In this document: in pieces, positions 25,669 to 34,049 of the stretch | How the letters are laid out: every line of letters starts with the position of its first letter | Position numbering within the stretch: the stretch's first letter is position 1 | Assembly: GCF_025999835.1 (NCBI RefSeq) | Contig: NZ_AP025628.1 | Span: 992,001-1,056,000 of the forward strand | DNA from: Caldinitratiruptor microaerophilus | GTDB lineage: Bacteria; Bacillota; Sulfobacillia; Symbiobacteriales; ZC4RG38 | Direction: 5' to 3' | DNA: 64,000 nt | The notes under the pieces: generated by a model | Told to the model about the DNA's origin: nothing | The model's input: the letters and a program-made list of their open reading frames with translations, nothing else | Databases searched by the model: none | Position numbers and translations under genes: made by a program

Positions 25669-25836
25669 ATGGAGAAGAAGCGCAGTCTCACGCTGCGACT
25701 CGAAGAGCGCGTGTATAGGGCCTACCGCGTATGGCTTGCCGAACGCGGGCGCACGGCGCAGGAAGACCTTGAGGAGTGCGTCCTCCGCCGCCTCCAGGAC
25801 GCCGGCCGCCTGCCGAAGGACGAGCGGCCACGGTAG
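25669..25836 (+). CDS. Small ribbon-helix-helix (Arc/CopG-like) DNA-binding protein
   Basis: 55 residues from ATG 25669. A basic beta strand (KKRSLTLRLEE), then two helices (VYRAYRVWLAERG and AQEDLEECVLRRLQD) fit the ribbon-helix-helix fold, which binds short direct or inverted repeats as dimers. It is the only rightward gene in the element. Iterons lie in its promoter and three strong palindromes lie just downstream, so a role in autoregulation, copy control or partition is possible. The SD is weak. Confidence 0.65.
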   Translation: MEKKRSLTLRLEERVYRAYRVWLAERGRTAQEDLEECVLRRLQDAGRLPKDERPR

Positions 25837-26119
25837 GGCATTGCCCCTTGCCCCTGTGGCGGCCCTTCTGCGCCCGTTTGGGGCGGGGGCAATACCCTCT
25901 GGTGCCCCCCCGCCACGATCCGGGCCTCAGACGGGCCGGTAGGAATGGAAGCCACGGAAGGATGTGGAAGCAGGTGGCCAAATCGGCCACCTGGCGGGGC
26001 GTGATTACGCGCGTAATCAGGTGGGGAAATCGCCCGCTTCGCCCGGCGCGATCAATCGCTTTATCGCGGCCCCCGAAACGTCAACGCGCGTTGACGGCCA
26101 GCCCGGGGGTGGGTTCAGT
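25837..26119. promoter_or_regulatory. Cluster of three strong palindromes after the RHH gene
   Basis: CAGGTGGCC-AAATC-GGCCACCTG (25971-25993), TGATTACGCGCGTAATCA (26002-26019, perfect) and CGTCAACGCGCGTTGACG (26079-26096, perfect). The last two share the core ACGCGCGT, and the last contains the CGTCAA of the iterons at 25591. No gene is present. Candidate operator array, centromere-like site or secondary origin. Confidence 0.65.
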
Positions 26120-26500
26120 TCAGGTGAAGCCAGCACTCCACCCCACCGCCTTGCCGACGAGGTCGCGGGCTTTCTGCCGTTCAGCTTGGTGGAACGGTTC
26201 CACCGAGCTGCCTTGCCGTGCTCGCCCGCCCTTCCGTCGCCCTTCGTCCTGCCTCTCCCTCGCCTTCTGCCGCTCCCGCGCCATGAGCTCGCGGGCGAGG
26301 GCTGCGCAGAATGCCCCGCCCGCCGTGGGCTCCTTGTAGAGCCCGCCTCCGAAGCGGCCTCCGCGGCGGGTCCGTGCGGAAGCGCGTGCGCCGGTACTTC
26401 CGGCTACCCCTGAGTCCAAGTCAGGGGTCTGTGCTGAACGCAGGTCCTTGTTGACGATGGCAACAAGGGCGTCGCCACTACCGACACCCCGCGGGGTCAC
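26120..26500 (-). CDS. Doubtful hypothetical protein, 126 aa
   Basis: 126 codons from a GTG without a clear SD. The C-terminal half (ELMARERQKARERQDEGRR, HQAERQKARDLVGKAVGW) is charged and helical and could be real; the first half is low complexity. The perfect palindrome GGTGGAACGGTTCCACC lies inside it at 26188-26204. It stands alone after a hairpin-rich gap. Low confidence. Confidence 0.35.
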   Translation of the reverse strand: MTPRGVGSGDALVAIVNKDLRSAQTPDLDSGVAGSTGARASARTRRGGRFGGGLYKEPTAGGAFCAALARELMARERQKARERQDEGRRKGGRARQGSSVEPFHQAERQKARDLVGKAVGWSAGFT

Positions 26501-26798
26501 ATCGGTTCCGGCCCCGGCGCGCCGGTGAGTGGAGCGGGACTCCGGTCACGTAGGGGGTGCATACTGTGCACCCCCTCGGCATGGGCGAACGGCCCGTTCA
26601 CCCCCCGGAGTGCTTAAATTCGGCTCACCCCCCGCGCCGTTTCCGCGGAGCGTGTCCGCGCGCCTCCCCGTACCCCCTATATAGGGGCGCGCTTGGGAAC
26701 GGGTGTCGGGAACCGCTTCGCGGAACCGGACGCGAAAGCCCCCGGCCTTTCGACCGAAGGGCTTTGGTTGACACCTGTTCGCCCAGTGGCAGGCACAA
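26501..26798. other. Hairpin-rich spacer after the late operon
   Basis: No gene. It holds GGGGGTGCA-TACTG-TGCACCCCC (26553-26575, 9-bp stem), the palindrome CCCCTATATAGGGG near 26675-26690 and a terminator at 26735-26765. Confidence 0.55.
26735..26765 (-). terminator. Terminator of the leftward late operon
   Basis: AAAGCCC and GGGCTTT form the outer stem with TCGG/CCGG inside, read leftward just after the stop of the 964-aa gene at 26799. The uridine run is part of the stem. Confidence 0.55.
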
Positions 26799-29693
26799 TC
26801 AGTTGCTTGCCTTCCTGGTCTTCGACAGCTCCCGCTTCGCGGCCTCGATCAGCTTGTCCGTCCGCGCCAGCCTGGCGGCCTTGGCCCTGGCGCTGCGGAT
26901 GAGGTAGTCGGTCCTCGCCGTCCCGCCCGGCGCGGGCGACCGCCTCGCGATCTCCTGGAGGGTTGGCCACGGGCGGCCAGAAGCCCGCTGTAGGTCCTGG
27001 AGCCGCCGGGCCTCCGCCTCCGCATTCCGCGCCCGGTTGTACTCGGGGTCTGCCGCATAAACCCCTGGCACAAACTGCCGCACCAGAGACGTTGCCCCCG
27101 CCGCCTTCTCCCACGGTTCGCCGGTCGCAAGCCGCCACGCGGCCTGCGCGGTCTCGCCCGGGCGGCCGCCGTATGCTCCCAAGGCGAACTTCGCCACGTC
27201 TCCCGGTCCCCGGAACGGGCGCTGCGTGCGCGGGTCGACCTGGGTGAACGCGGCGCCGATGGTCTGCGGGATGGGGCCACCGGCCCCGCGGACAGACTCG
27301 CCCGGCTGCTCCACAATCGACAGCGCGCTCATCACCGGGTCGATGCTGGCCGGGCCGGCGATCACCGGCAGCCCCATCGCGGTCGTGCCGACGGGCATCC
27401 CGTAGCGGAGCCACTCCGGGCGCTCCTCCCGGCCCCGTCGCGAAGCCTGCTCGTAGGCGTTCAGGTAGGCCCGGTACAGGGTCGGGCGGCGCAGGAAGTT
27501 GGTCGTGTGGAGCACGAGGTTGTTCCGGTGGAAGACCCAGAAGGGGATGAGGTACTCGCGGATCGTGTTCTCCAGCGCCCCGTAGCTCTCGGGTCGGTAG
27601 TCGAATTGCGTTCGGAACACAGCCTGAGCGGCCTGCTGTGGGGTTTCCCCTTTCGCGAGCCGGTCGATGAAGATCGCCAGACGGTTGGCGTCCTCGACGG
27701 CCTCGTTCGAGCGGACCACGAACGAGCCGAACCGTTTCGCCGCGGGGAGTTTCCCGACGGCCTGCTGCGCCTCGGTCAGCAGGTTCTCCGTGCCGCGCAC
27801 GTCCCGGACGATGGACTGTAGCGCCCCCGTCTCCTCGGCGGCCCGGACCACCTCAGCGAAGGTCATCGGCCCGCGCGGGGTCTGGACCACGCCCTGGAGT
27901 GGCCTGCGATAGAACCGCTGTGCGGCGATCTTCAGGGCCGGGCCGTAGGCGCTCGGGTCCATGCCCCACATGATGTTGTTCACGAAGCCGCCGATAGCGT
28001 TGTTGATCGTGAAGCCGGGGAACCGCCAGAGGGTCGTGGCGCGCTTCCAGAAGCTGTGGAAGTCCCGAACCGCCTTCGCCAGTCTCGCCGCGCCGTCATC
28101 GGTCCCGAAGGTGATGACGTACCGGCTCATGGCGTCGAAGATCGGCTTGGGCAGCACCGACGCACCCTCTGGCACAGGGCCGGACTTGATCGGCACGAGC
28201 CCTTCCGTGGGGCTGTAACGGGCCGCCACGAACCCTTCCTGTGCCAGTTCCTCCACCGTGCGCCCCGTGGCCGGTCGCCCGAACCGCTGCAGGGCCTGCT
28301 TGATGTAATCGTCCAGGACGATACGCTGCTGCGCTGCTGCGGCCCGAACGGCCAGGGGAATGCGGAAGTCCTGACGGTAGGCGGGGACGCTCTCCCCGGC
28401 CTCGCGGAGCTTGGCGAGTTCGTCAATCGACAGTTCCGGCTCCACCACGCGGGCCTTCGTGAACGGGTCACGCCCCCGCCACAGGTTCCGGGCGGCGATC
28501 CGCAGCTTCTCCGTCAGGGGTCGGCCTTCGACGATGCGCGGGAAGTACGCCTCGCGGGCCTCCAGGGGAATGCCCCGCTTGGCGTACTCCCTGGCGATCT
28601 GCTGCGTCAGTTGCCGCCCCTGGATCGCCGCCCTTGCCACCCGTGGTTCGACACCGTACTGCCCGACGAGGAACGCTTCGGCCTTGTCGAGGTCGACCGT
28701 CGGGCGGCGGACCGGCACCTTGCCACCGGCCTTGGCCCGCATGGCCTCCAGGCGGCGCTGCACGGCGGTGGGTTGCTTCGTAGGGGCCTCGCCCACGGCG
28801 CGGCTCAGGAGCCGATCCAGGGGTTCTGTGGGGCGGAATGTGCGCGGCGTGCTGGCCCGCTGAAGCGCCACGTCCACCGGGGCGGTGGGGTGTTCAGGAC
28901 CCAACCGTTCCATGAGTCTGCGGGCGGCCTGCTCCTGTTCCGGGGTCAGGCCCTCGCCGATCCTCAGTCCCCGTGCGATACCCTCCTCCGCTGCCCGCTG
29001 GCGGGCTAGACGAAGGCCCTGAACCATTTGCCGGGCCTCGGCGGCTTGTTCTCCGCGCTGGACCAAGCGCGCGACCTGCGGCACGCCGCGGACCGTCCGT
29101 GAGGCGGCGCCGATGACCTTGCCGGCAACGTCGGGGGTGGCGGCAGCCGCCGCGAAATCGGCCAGCGCCGCCGTCGTCGGATGCCGCTTTGCCCACTCGG
29201 GGTACGCCTCGGAAAAGAGGTTGCCGTAGGTCTCGCCGCGCCAGCCGCGCCGGAATCCCTCGCCGAAGGCGCGCCACACCTCGGGGTCGGTCAGGGCCAG
29301 TCTCCCCGGCCTCTCGGCCCGCTCCGACGCCGCCATGGCGCTGAAGAGTGCTCGGCGGGGCGTGTCGATGGCCCACAGGCCGCGCCCGACGAAGCTAGCC
29401 ACCTTCTGCCCGAGCGTCCGTGGGGCGGGCTGTCGGTACGGGTCGGTCAGGTAGCCGGTGATCGTGGGCGGCGTTTCGGCGCGCCGGATCTCCTCTTCGG
29501 GCACACCCGCCGCCCGCGCCCGCACCTTCAGGGCCTCGGCCTCGCGCTGGGATTTACGAAGGCGTTCCTCCTCTTGCGTCAGCGCCGGGCCGGCCGTCTC
29601 CACGGAGCGGGGCGCGCGGAACGTAACCGTTGGTAGCGCGCCCCGGTTCCTCTCCGCGAGCCTTGCGGCCAGCCATGCGTCGGTCCTGGCCAC
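26799..29693 (-). CDS. Large element protein, 964 aa, polyvalent-protein/virion-associated type
   Basis: 964 residues. No enzymatic motif is visible. The N-terminal 500 residues are Arg/Glu/Ala-rich and helical. The C-terminal half has a distinctive stretch (DFHSFWKRATTLWRFPGFTI then NNAIGGFVNNIMWG, later FDYRPESYGALENTIREYLI and PFWVFHRNNLVLHTTNFLRR), which resembles the domains found at the C-termini of large phage polyvalent or internal-virion proteins (LPD38-like is my best guess, from memory). Such proteins can be injected with phage DNA. It is the last gene of the leftward late operon, 6 bases after the 717-aa gene. A portal or capsid role is not supported. Confidence 0.75.
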   Translation of the reverse strand: MARTDAWLAARLAERNRGALPTVTFRAPRSVETAGPALTQEEERLRKSQREAEALKVRARAAGVPEEEIRRAETPPTITGYLTDPYRQPAPRTLGQKVASFVGRGLWAIDTPRRALFSAMAASERAERPGRLALTDPEVWRAFGEGFRRGWRGETYGNLFSEAYPEWAKRHPTTAALADFAAAAATPDVAGKVIGAASRTVRGVPQVARLVQRGEQAAEARQMVQGLRLARQRAAEEGIARGLRIGEGLTPEQEQAARRLMERLGPEHPTAPVDVALQRASTPRTFRPTEPLDRLLSRAVGEAPTKQPTAVQRRLEAMRAKAGGKVPVRRPTVDLDKAEAFLVGQYGVEPRVARAAIQGRQLTQQIAREYAKRGIPLEAREAYFPRIVEGRPLTEKLRIAARNLWRGRDPFTKARVVEPELSIDELAKLREAGESVPAYRQDFRIPLAVRAAAAQQRIVLDDYIKQALQRFGRPATGRTVEELAQEGFVAARYSPTEGLVPIKSGPVPEGASVLPKPIFDAMSRYVITFGTDDGAARLAKAVRDFHSFWKRATTLWRFPGFTINNAIGGFVNNIMWGMDPSAYGPALKIAAQRFYRRPLQGVVQTPRGPMTFAEVVRAAEETGALQSIVRDVRGTENLLTEAQQAVGKLPAAKRFGSFVVRSNEAVEDANRLAIFIDRLAKGETPQQAAQAVFRTQFDYRPESYGALENTIREYLIPFWVFHRNNLVLHTTNFLRRPTLYRAYLNAYEQASRRGREERPEWLRYGMPVGTTAMGLPVIAGPASIDPVMSALSIVEQPGESVRGAGGPIPQTIGAAFTQVDPRTQRPFRGPGDVAKFALGAYGGRPGETAQAAWRLATGEPWEKAAGATSLVRQFVPGVYAADPEYNRARNAEAEARRLQDLQRASGRPWPTLQEIARRSPAPGGTARTDYLIRSARAKAARLARTDKLIEAAKRELSKTRKASN

Positions 29694-29699
29694 GCGTCA

Positions 29700-31853
29700 T
29701 CACCTCAGCAGTTGCCCGACGGTCGGGCGCGCTGTCCGAGCCACCTGGTCGATCCACCGGAGGACGGCGTGCGGGTCAACGCCAACCGCCTGGAGCGCCT
29801 CCCGGTTGTCCCAAACGTCGGACTGCGCCTGGTCGATGGTCTTGGAGCCGTCCTCCAGGTCGGCGGCGAGGTTGCGAATGTAGTCGAGCGTCGCGTCCCC
29901 GCCGCTAGAACCGCTACCCCGCGCCCGGCGCTGGGCCTCCTGGCGGCGGATCTCCAGTTCCTTTGCGCGGTAGTCCGTCTCGAGCTGGAGTTCGAGGAGC
30001 TTCAGTTCCTGCTCGTACTGCCACTTCTCGTCCTCTTTGGCGTCGCGGTACTGCTCGTAGAGCCGGTCATACTCCTTCAGGCGCCGCTCAATGTCTCGGT
30101 CGTACCGCGCCACCGCGTCCTCGTACTGCTGGCGGCGCTGTTTCACCCTCATCTCCATGAACGCCTTGGCGAAGTCGGCCCTGCGCTTCTCGTAGTCGAG
30201 GGCCGCCTCGGCCTGGCTCTTCGCCGCCTGGGAGTAGAGGTCGCCGGCGGTCTTGAGCCGCCACTCCCGGATCTGGTTCAGCCGCGTCTCGAGCTTGTCC
30301 CGCAGGGCCTGGAGGCGCTGGGCCAGGATCTTTTGCTGGTCCGTCAGTCCCTGCTTGCGGATGCGGTTCTCCAGTTCAAGAAGGATGCCCGACTCGAACA
30401 GGCCCCGCCGGTTCAGGTCCTCACGGGTTGCCTGGAGCGTGAGTTCCATCTGCTCCCGGAGGACACGCAGGGCCTCTTCGGTCTGCGGGTCCAGGACGGT
30501 CTGCTGCTTCTCGAACTCCTGCCGGATCTCTTGTTCGAGCTGCTTGGCGAGTTCGAGGATCTGCGACGCGGCGGCCGTGAAGTACGCCTGCACGTCGATG
30601 GGCTCGTTCTGGATCGCCCGGAACAGGGCCGCGCCTTCCTGCAGGTCGGAGCGGAGTTGTTCGGCCGACTCCGGCTCGTACGGCGCCGGCGGCTCGGGCA
30701 GCTCAGGACGCCCGGGCGGCTCCTCCGGCGGTAGGAGCCACGCGGGCGGCTCGGAAGGCGGAGGCTGCGGGGGCTCCTGGGGCGGGGGCTGCGGCTGGGA
30801 CGCTCCTCCGGCTCCTGTGCGGCCCGTTCCCGCCGATCCTGCCGGGCGCGAAGGCGCCGCCGCTCCCGTCTGCGCCGGGGCCATGCCGCCCGTAGGGGCA
30901 GTGGCGGGCCGCTGCGGAAGCCCCTCGGGCCGCCCCGTGGCGATCTGGTTAGCCGCCCGCTCGGCCTCCTGGGCGTAGTTGCCGAGCCGCGCCCGGATCT
31001 GGTTCGCCCGCTCGTGAGCCTGCTGCATGGCGGCGGTGTCGCCCCGGGCCTGTGCCTCCATCCAGGCCCGCTTCGCCGCCGCCAGTTCCATGATGGCGTC
31101 GTTCACCTCGGCGGGGCGGGCCGCCTCGGCGTAGGGCGTCGTCCGGGGCATGGTCCCGGTGCTGCTGTAGGCGCTCGTCATGACCGCGGAGCGGAACGCC
31201 TTCGGCCCCTGCTGGACCGAGCCCAGGATGGTGTTCATTTGCTCGGCCTGCCGCTGAATGTTCGCTTCCCGGTTCAGGAAGTAGTCGAGGCCCGCGGGGA
31301 GTTTTGGTGCCTGCGGAGCCTGGGGTAGGCGGACGACGGACGGGACGTAATCCGATCCTTGGGACCCAAGTCGCCGCTGGATCGCCCCAAGCCCAGGGGA
31401 TTGTGCTTCGGTACGGCGCACGTCACCCATCCCCGCACCTCCGGACGGACGGGAAGGCGCGGGCGCACGAGGAATCTGTGCCAGTCCTTCATTCACCGAC
31501 GTGCCTACCGGCGTCCGGTCACGACGCGGCGTGGAAGGCGTAGACGGACGGCTCGGTGCAGACGGCGCAGGACGGCTCACGAGCCCTTCCGGCCTGCCGG
31601 TCGCCATGCGGTTCGCCTCGGCCTCGTTCGCGCCCATCGCCCGAAGCTGATTCGCACGGGCATGGGCCGCGGCCATAGCGGCGGTGTCGCCGCGCTGGCT
31701 GGCGGCGATCCAGTCCTGCTTCGCCTTCGCCAGTTGCTGCGTGAGGGAAGCGGTATTCGGCTTCGGAGCGGGCTTGCTGGCAGCCTGCACGTCGCCCATG
31801 CCGGGCTTCTTCTTGGTGCTACCGCCGAACCCTGCTCCCGCTGCGATGGCCAT
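29700..31853 (-). CDS. Large coiled-coil element protein, 717 aa
   Basis: 717 residues, ATG with GGAGGTAGAGC upstream. The first 350 residues are Pro/Ser/Ala/Gln-rich and contain two copies of a module of about 45 residues built as KAKQDWIAASQRGDTAAMAA...ARANQLRA and AKRAWMEAQARGDTAAMQQA...RANQIRA, each followed by ATGRPEGL. A Pro-rich hinge (about 330-385) leads to a long coiled coil (about 390-660, QEIRQEFEKQQTVLDPQTEE to LEIRRQEAQRRARG). The C-terminus is a short helical tail. This looks like a virion scaffold, tail-fibre-like or adhesion protein. A similar RGDAAAMQ module occurs in the Tad protein at 50069-51883. Confidence 0.75.
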   Translation of the reverse strand: MAIAAGAGFGGSTKKKPGMGDVQAASKPAPKPNTASLTQQLAKAKQDWIAASQRGDTAAMAAAHARANQLRAMGANEAEANRMATGRPEGLVSRPAPSAPSRPSTPSTPRRDRTPVGTSVNEGLAQIPRAPAPSRPSGGAGMGDVRRTEAQSPGLGAIQRRLGSQGSDYVPSVVRLPQAPQAPKLPAGLDYFLNREANIQRQAEQMNTILGSVQQGPKAFRSAVMTSAYSSTGTMPRTTPYAEAARPAEVNDAIMELAAAKRAWMEAQARGDTAAMQQAHERANQIRARLGNYAQEAERAANQIATGRPEGLPQRPATAPTGGMAPAQTGAAAPSRPAGSAGTGRTGAGGASQPQPPPQEPPQPPPSEPPAWLLPPEEPPGRPELPEPPAPYEPESAEQLRSDLQEGAALFRAIQNEPIDVQAYFTAAASQILELAKQLEQEIRQEFEKQQTVLDPQTEEALRVLREQMELTLQATREDLNRRGLFESGILLELENRIRKQGLTDQQKILAQRLQALRDKLETRLNQIREWRLKTAGDLYSQAAKSQAEAALDYEKRRADFAKAFMEMRVKQRRQQYEDAVARYDRDIERRLKEYDRLYEQYRDAKEDEKWQYEQELKLLELQLETDYRAKELEIRRQEAQRRARGSGSSGGDATLDYIRNLAADLEDGSKTIDQAQSDVWDNREALQAVGVDPHAVLRWIDQVARTARPTVGQLLR

Positions 31854-31858
31854 GTGCT

Positions 31859-32143
31859 CTACCTCCTTCGGATGCGCAACCGGCGCTGCCGGAGCGCCCT
31901 GGGCGCCTCGGCGTCGCCGCTGTCCTGCTGAACGTCGTTCTGGTCAGCCTGGTCGGCCGGCGGCTCAGGGTCCGGGAACTGCATGCCGTCCACCTGCCGT
32001 GCTGCCTCGAAGAGCGCCTGGGTCGGGCCGGCGCCGGAGTCGAGCAGCCGCGCCACGAGGTCCAGGGCTCCGCGGGCGCCCGTGCGCCACCCGGCACGAT
32101 ACCCCTCGCGGAACGCCTCCATCTGCGCCTTCACCGTGTCCAT
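31859..32143 (-). CDS. Hypothetical element protein, 94 aa
   Basis: 94 residues, ending 5 bases before the 717-aa gene. A helical N-terminal half (MEAFREGYRAGWRTGARGAL, DLVARLLDSG) followed by an acidic, then Arg-rich tail. No domain recognised; part of the late operon. Confidence 0.65.
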   Translation of the reverse strand: MDTVKAQMEAFREGYRAGWRTGARGALDLVARLLDSGAGPTQALFEAARQVDGMQFPDPEPPADQADQNDVQQDSGDAEAPRALRQRRLRIRRR

Positions 32144-32155
32144 GGGCGCACCTCC

Positions 32156-32674
32156 TCAGCGGTCGCCGTACACTGCCCGCCATGCTTCGGCCGTCGCCTC
32201 CGCCGCCGACCGCTCGAAGGGGTCGTCCTGCCGCAGCGAGCTACCGGCGGTGCGGGCGCCGCTGTTCGCGGCCTCCCATGCCTTGCGGGCTGCCTCCCGG
32301 TGCTGCCGGATGCGGGCCTCGTCCCGCTTGAGCGATGCCCGCCGCTCGGCGTTCTCCTGTTCGATGCGCTTCACGTAAGCCTCGTGCTCTTCCTGAAGGG
32401 CCTTCTCCAGGCGGGCCCTGCCGCCCCGGAACGCCTGGTCGAAGTTCTTGGGCCCTGAGCCAGGCGGGCGCCAGTGCAGCTCGTCCTCGGGCCGGGGGGC
32501 TGCCTGCTGCTGCGCGACCTTCAGTTGGGCCAGGGTGGTGAAGTCCCGCTCGCGCTGGGCGCGGTTCCACTCCTGCTGCAGGATCGGGTCGTCGCCGTCC
32601 TGCCGGGCCGCTTCCACGGCCAGGCGCTGGCGGGCTCGCTTCATGGCCTCGTCCAGCGGGTTCGTGTACCGCAT
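32156..32674 (-). CDS. Hypothetical charged helical protein, 172 aa
   Basis: 172 residues. Highly charged and helical throughout (LQEEHEAYVKRIEQENAERR, KRDEARIRQHREAARKAWEA), the look of a phage scaffold or packaging accessory protein. No family recognised. Second gene downstream of the Cys-rich protein in the same operon. Confidence 0.7.
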   Translation of the reverse strand: MRYTNPLDEAMKRARQRLAVEAARQDGDDPILQQEWNRAQRERDFTTLAQLKVAQQQAAPRPEDELHWRPPGSGPKNFDQAFRGGRARLEKALQEEHEAYVKRIEQENAERRASLKRDEARIRQHREAARKAWEAANSGARTAGSSLRQDDPFERSAAEATAEAWRAVYGDR

Positions 32675-32822
32675 GCCGCTCGTCCTCCTTCGGGGTCTTT
32701 TCGGTCGGGCACGTAGGGGTGTAGCGGGGCGCCGTTTTTGTGCATGGGGGCTGTTCTCGAAACTGGCTTCTGTGGCGGGCTTCAGGGTTGGAAGAAAGTG
32801 CTAAAGCGTGACATGCAGCCCC

Positions 32823-33227
32823 TCAGGCGGCGCCCTCGCGCTGCCTTCGCTTTCGCTGTCGGGCCGCTTCGCGCGCGGCGGCCTTCATGCATGCCGGGCA
32901 ATAGCGCTGCCGGTTCGAGCGGCGGTCGAACGCGGTGCCGCACCTCTCGCACTGGCCCCGCAGGACCGTGATGGCCAGGGCGGCTTCCCGCTCCCGGCGG
33001 CTGAGTTGCCGCCCCTCGGCGTCCGCCTTGCGCTCCGCCCAGTACAGCTTCTCGAGCTGCGGGTCGAGGGGTAGGACAGCTTGCTCGAACCACCTGCACC
33101 TGGGCAGCCGGCCCTCCGGCGGGGCGAAGTACCGGCACGGCGCGTCGGCCGGCAGGCAGCGGTCAGGGCCGGAAAAGTTGGCGCACACCTCAGCGACCAG
33201 GCCCTTCACCGTCCGGGTCCGCACCAT
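32823..33227 (-). CDS. Cysteine-rich zinc-finger phage protein, 134 aa
   Basis: 134 residues from ATG 33227, which follows GAGGAGG and overlaps the preceding gene by 38 bases. It has a Cys pair pattern CANFSGPDRCLPADAPCRYF near the N-terminus and a C-terminal CERCGTAFDRRSNRQRYCPAC zinc finger followed by a very basic tail (AAAREAARQRKRRQREG). Small Cys-rich proteins of this form are common in Firmicutes phages; their role is unknown. The longer upstream open frame overlaps the RinA-like gene and is not coding. Confidence 0.75.
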   Translation of the reverse strand: MVRTRTVKGLVAEVCANFSGPDRCLPADAPCRYFAPPEGRLPRCRWFEQAVLPLDPQLEKLYWAERKADAEGRQLSRREREAALAITVLRGQCERCGTAFDRRSNRQRYCPACMKAAAREAARQRKRRQREGAA

Positions 33228-33642
33228 CCCCGTCCACCTCCTCGGCCAGGATGTAGGCCGTGCTCCGTAGCACTTGCTGCAGCCACCGGGCTGCCGCCAC
33301 CGGGTGCAGGCCGGCCTTCTTTGCTGCGGCCCGCACCGGAAGCGTGGGCGCCGTCCAGAACGTGAGCCGCACGAGGCGCTGCACCTCATCGGGGAGCCCG
33401 CGGACGAGGCTCCAGGTCCGGAGCGCCACCCGGCGCCGCTGGCCCTCGGCCAGCAGTCGGGCCGCCGCCCGGTGCGTCGGGTCCGGTACGCTACCCCTGT
33501 CCCGGCGCGGGCTCACCACGATGCCCTTCGCGTGCCGGTAGGCCGCCCATTCGGCCAACTCGTCCTGCTCCCGCAGCAGGTCGGGCAGGTCCCGCAGGAA
33601 CGCCGCCGCCTCGTCAAGCCACGTGCTGGCGGGCAGGGCCAT
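33190..33642 (-). CDS. RinA/ArpU-like phage transcription regulator, 150 aa
   Basis: 150 residues. The C-terminal half (LVRLTFWTAPTLPVRAAAKK, AGLHPVAAARWLQQVLRSTAYIL) has the sigma-70 region-4-like helix-turn-helix of RinA/ArpU proteins, which switch on late or packaging genes in Firmicutes phages and satellites. It lies near the start of the leftward late operon, the expected position for a late activator. Confidence 0.7.
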   Translation of the reverse strand: MALPASTWLDEAAAFLRDLPDLLREQDELAEWAAYRHAKGIVVSPRRDRGSVPDPTHRAAARLLAEGQRRRVALRTWSLVRGLPDEVQRLVRLTFWTAPTLPVRAAAKKAGLHPVAAARWLQQVLRSTAYILAEEVDGDGADPDGEGPGR

Positions 33643-33651
33643 GGGCGCACC

Positions 33652-33999
33652 TCACCAAGTCCTCGGCCGGCCGTAGGCGATGAACCCGACGTTCGCCACG
33701 GCCGACAGGTCGGTGCCCGCGGCGACTTCGACCGCCGGGCCGGCTGCAGCGGCGGGGTAGTCGAACCGCAGCACCTTGACCTTCTTCGCAGCGCGGTCGT
33801 ACTCGAACAGGTACCCAGCCCGCTGCTCGAAGAGGACCACGTGCACTTCGGTGAGGTCATCCCCGAAGTCGAGCGGGTAGCCGCCGGTGGGGTAGCTGTT
33901 GTCGAGGGTCAGGAGACCGGCGATGTGCGGCACCTCGGCCTGCGTGCCCTGCCAGCGGCCAGTACGCCATTCCTCAGTCCGCACAATCTGAATCGCCAT
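33652..33999 (-). CDS. Phage virion-like protein, 115 aa
   Basis: 115 residues from ATG 33999 (GGAGGTG 6 bases upstream). Beta-rich pattern with DNSYPTGGYPLDFGDDLTEV, GYLFEYDRAAKKVKVLRF and EVAAGTDLSAVANVGFIAYG, closely like a small protein often found in the structural gene region of Firmicutes tailed phages. It is the first gene after an extended -10 promoter and so heads the late operon. It is the best hint that the element has or uses virion parts. Confidence 0.7.
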   Translation of the reverse strand: MAIQIVRTEEWRTGRWQGTQAEVPHIAGLLTLDNSYPTGGYPLDFGDDLTEVHVVLFEQRAGYLFEYDRAAKKVKVLRFDYPAAAAGPAVEVAAGTDLSAVANVGFIAYGRPRTW

Positions 34000-34033
34000 G
34001 GTGGCACCTCCGCTCATGTGTTCGCTTGGGTCC

Positions 34034-34049
34034 AGCATAGCAGCTATGC
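34034..34049 (-). promoter_or_regulatory. Extended -10 promoter with overlapping palindrome for the late operon
   Basis: Read leftward, TGCTATGCT is an extended -10 (TGN-TATNNT) with a weak -35 (TTCCCA) 17 bp upstream. The -10 lies inside the palindrome GCATAGC-A-GCTATGC (34035-34049), which would let a repressor or activator control it. Confidence 0.5.
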
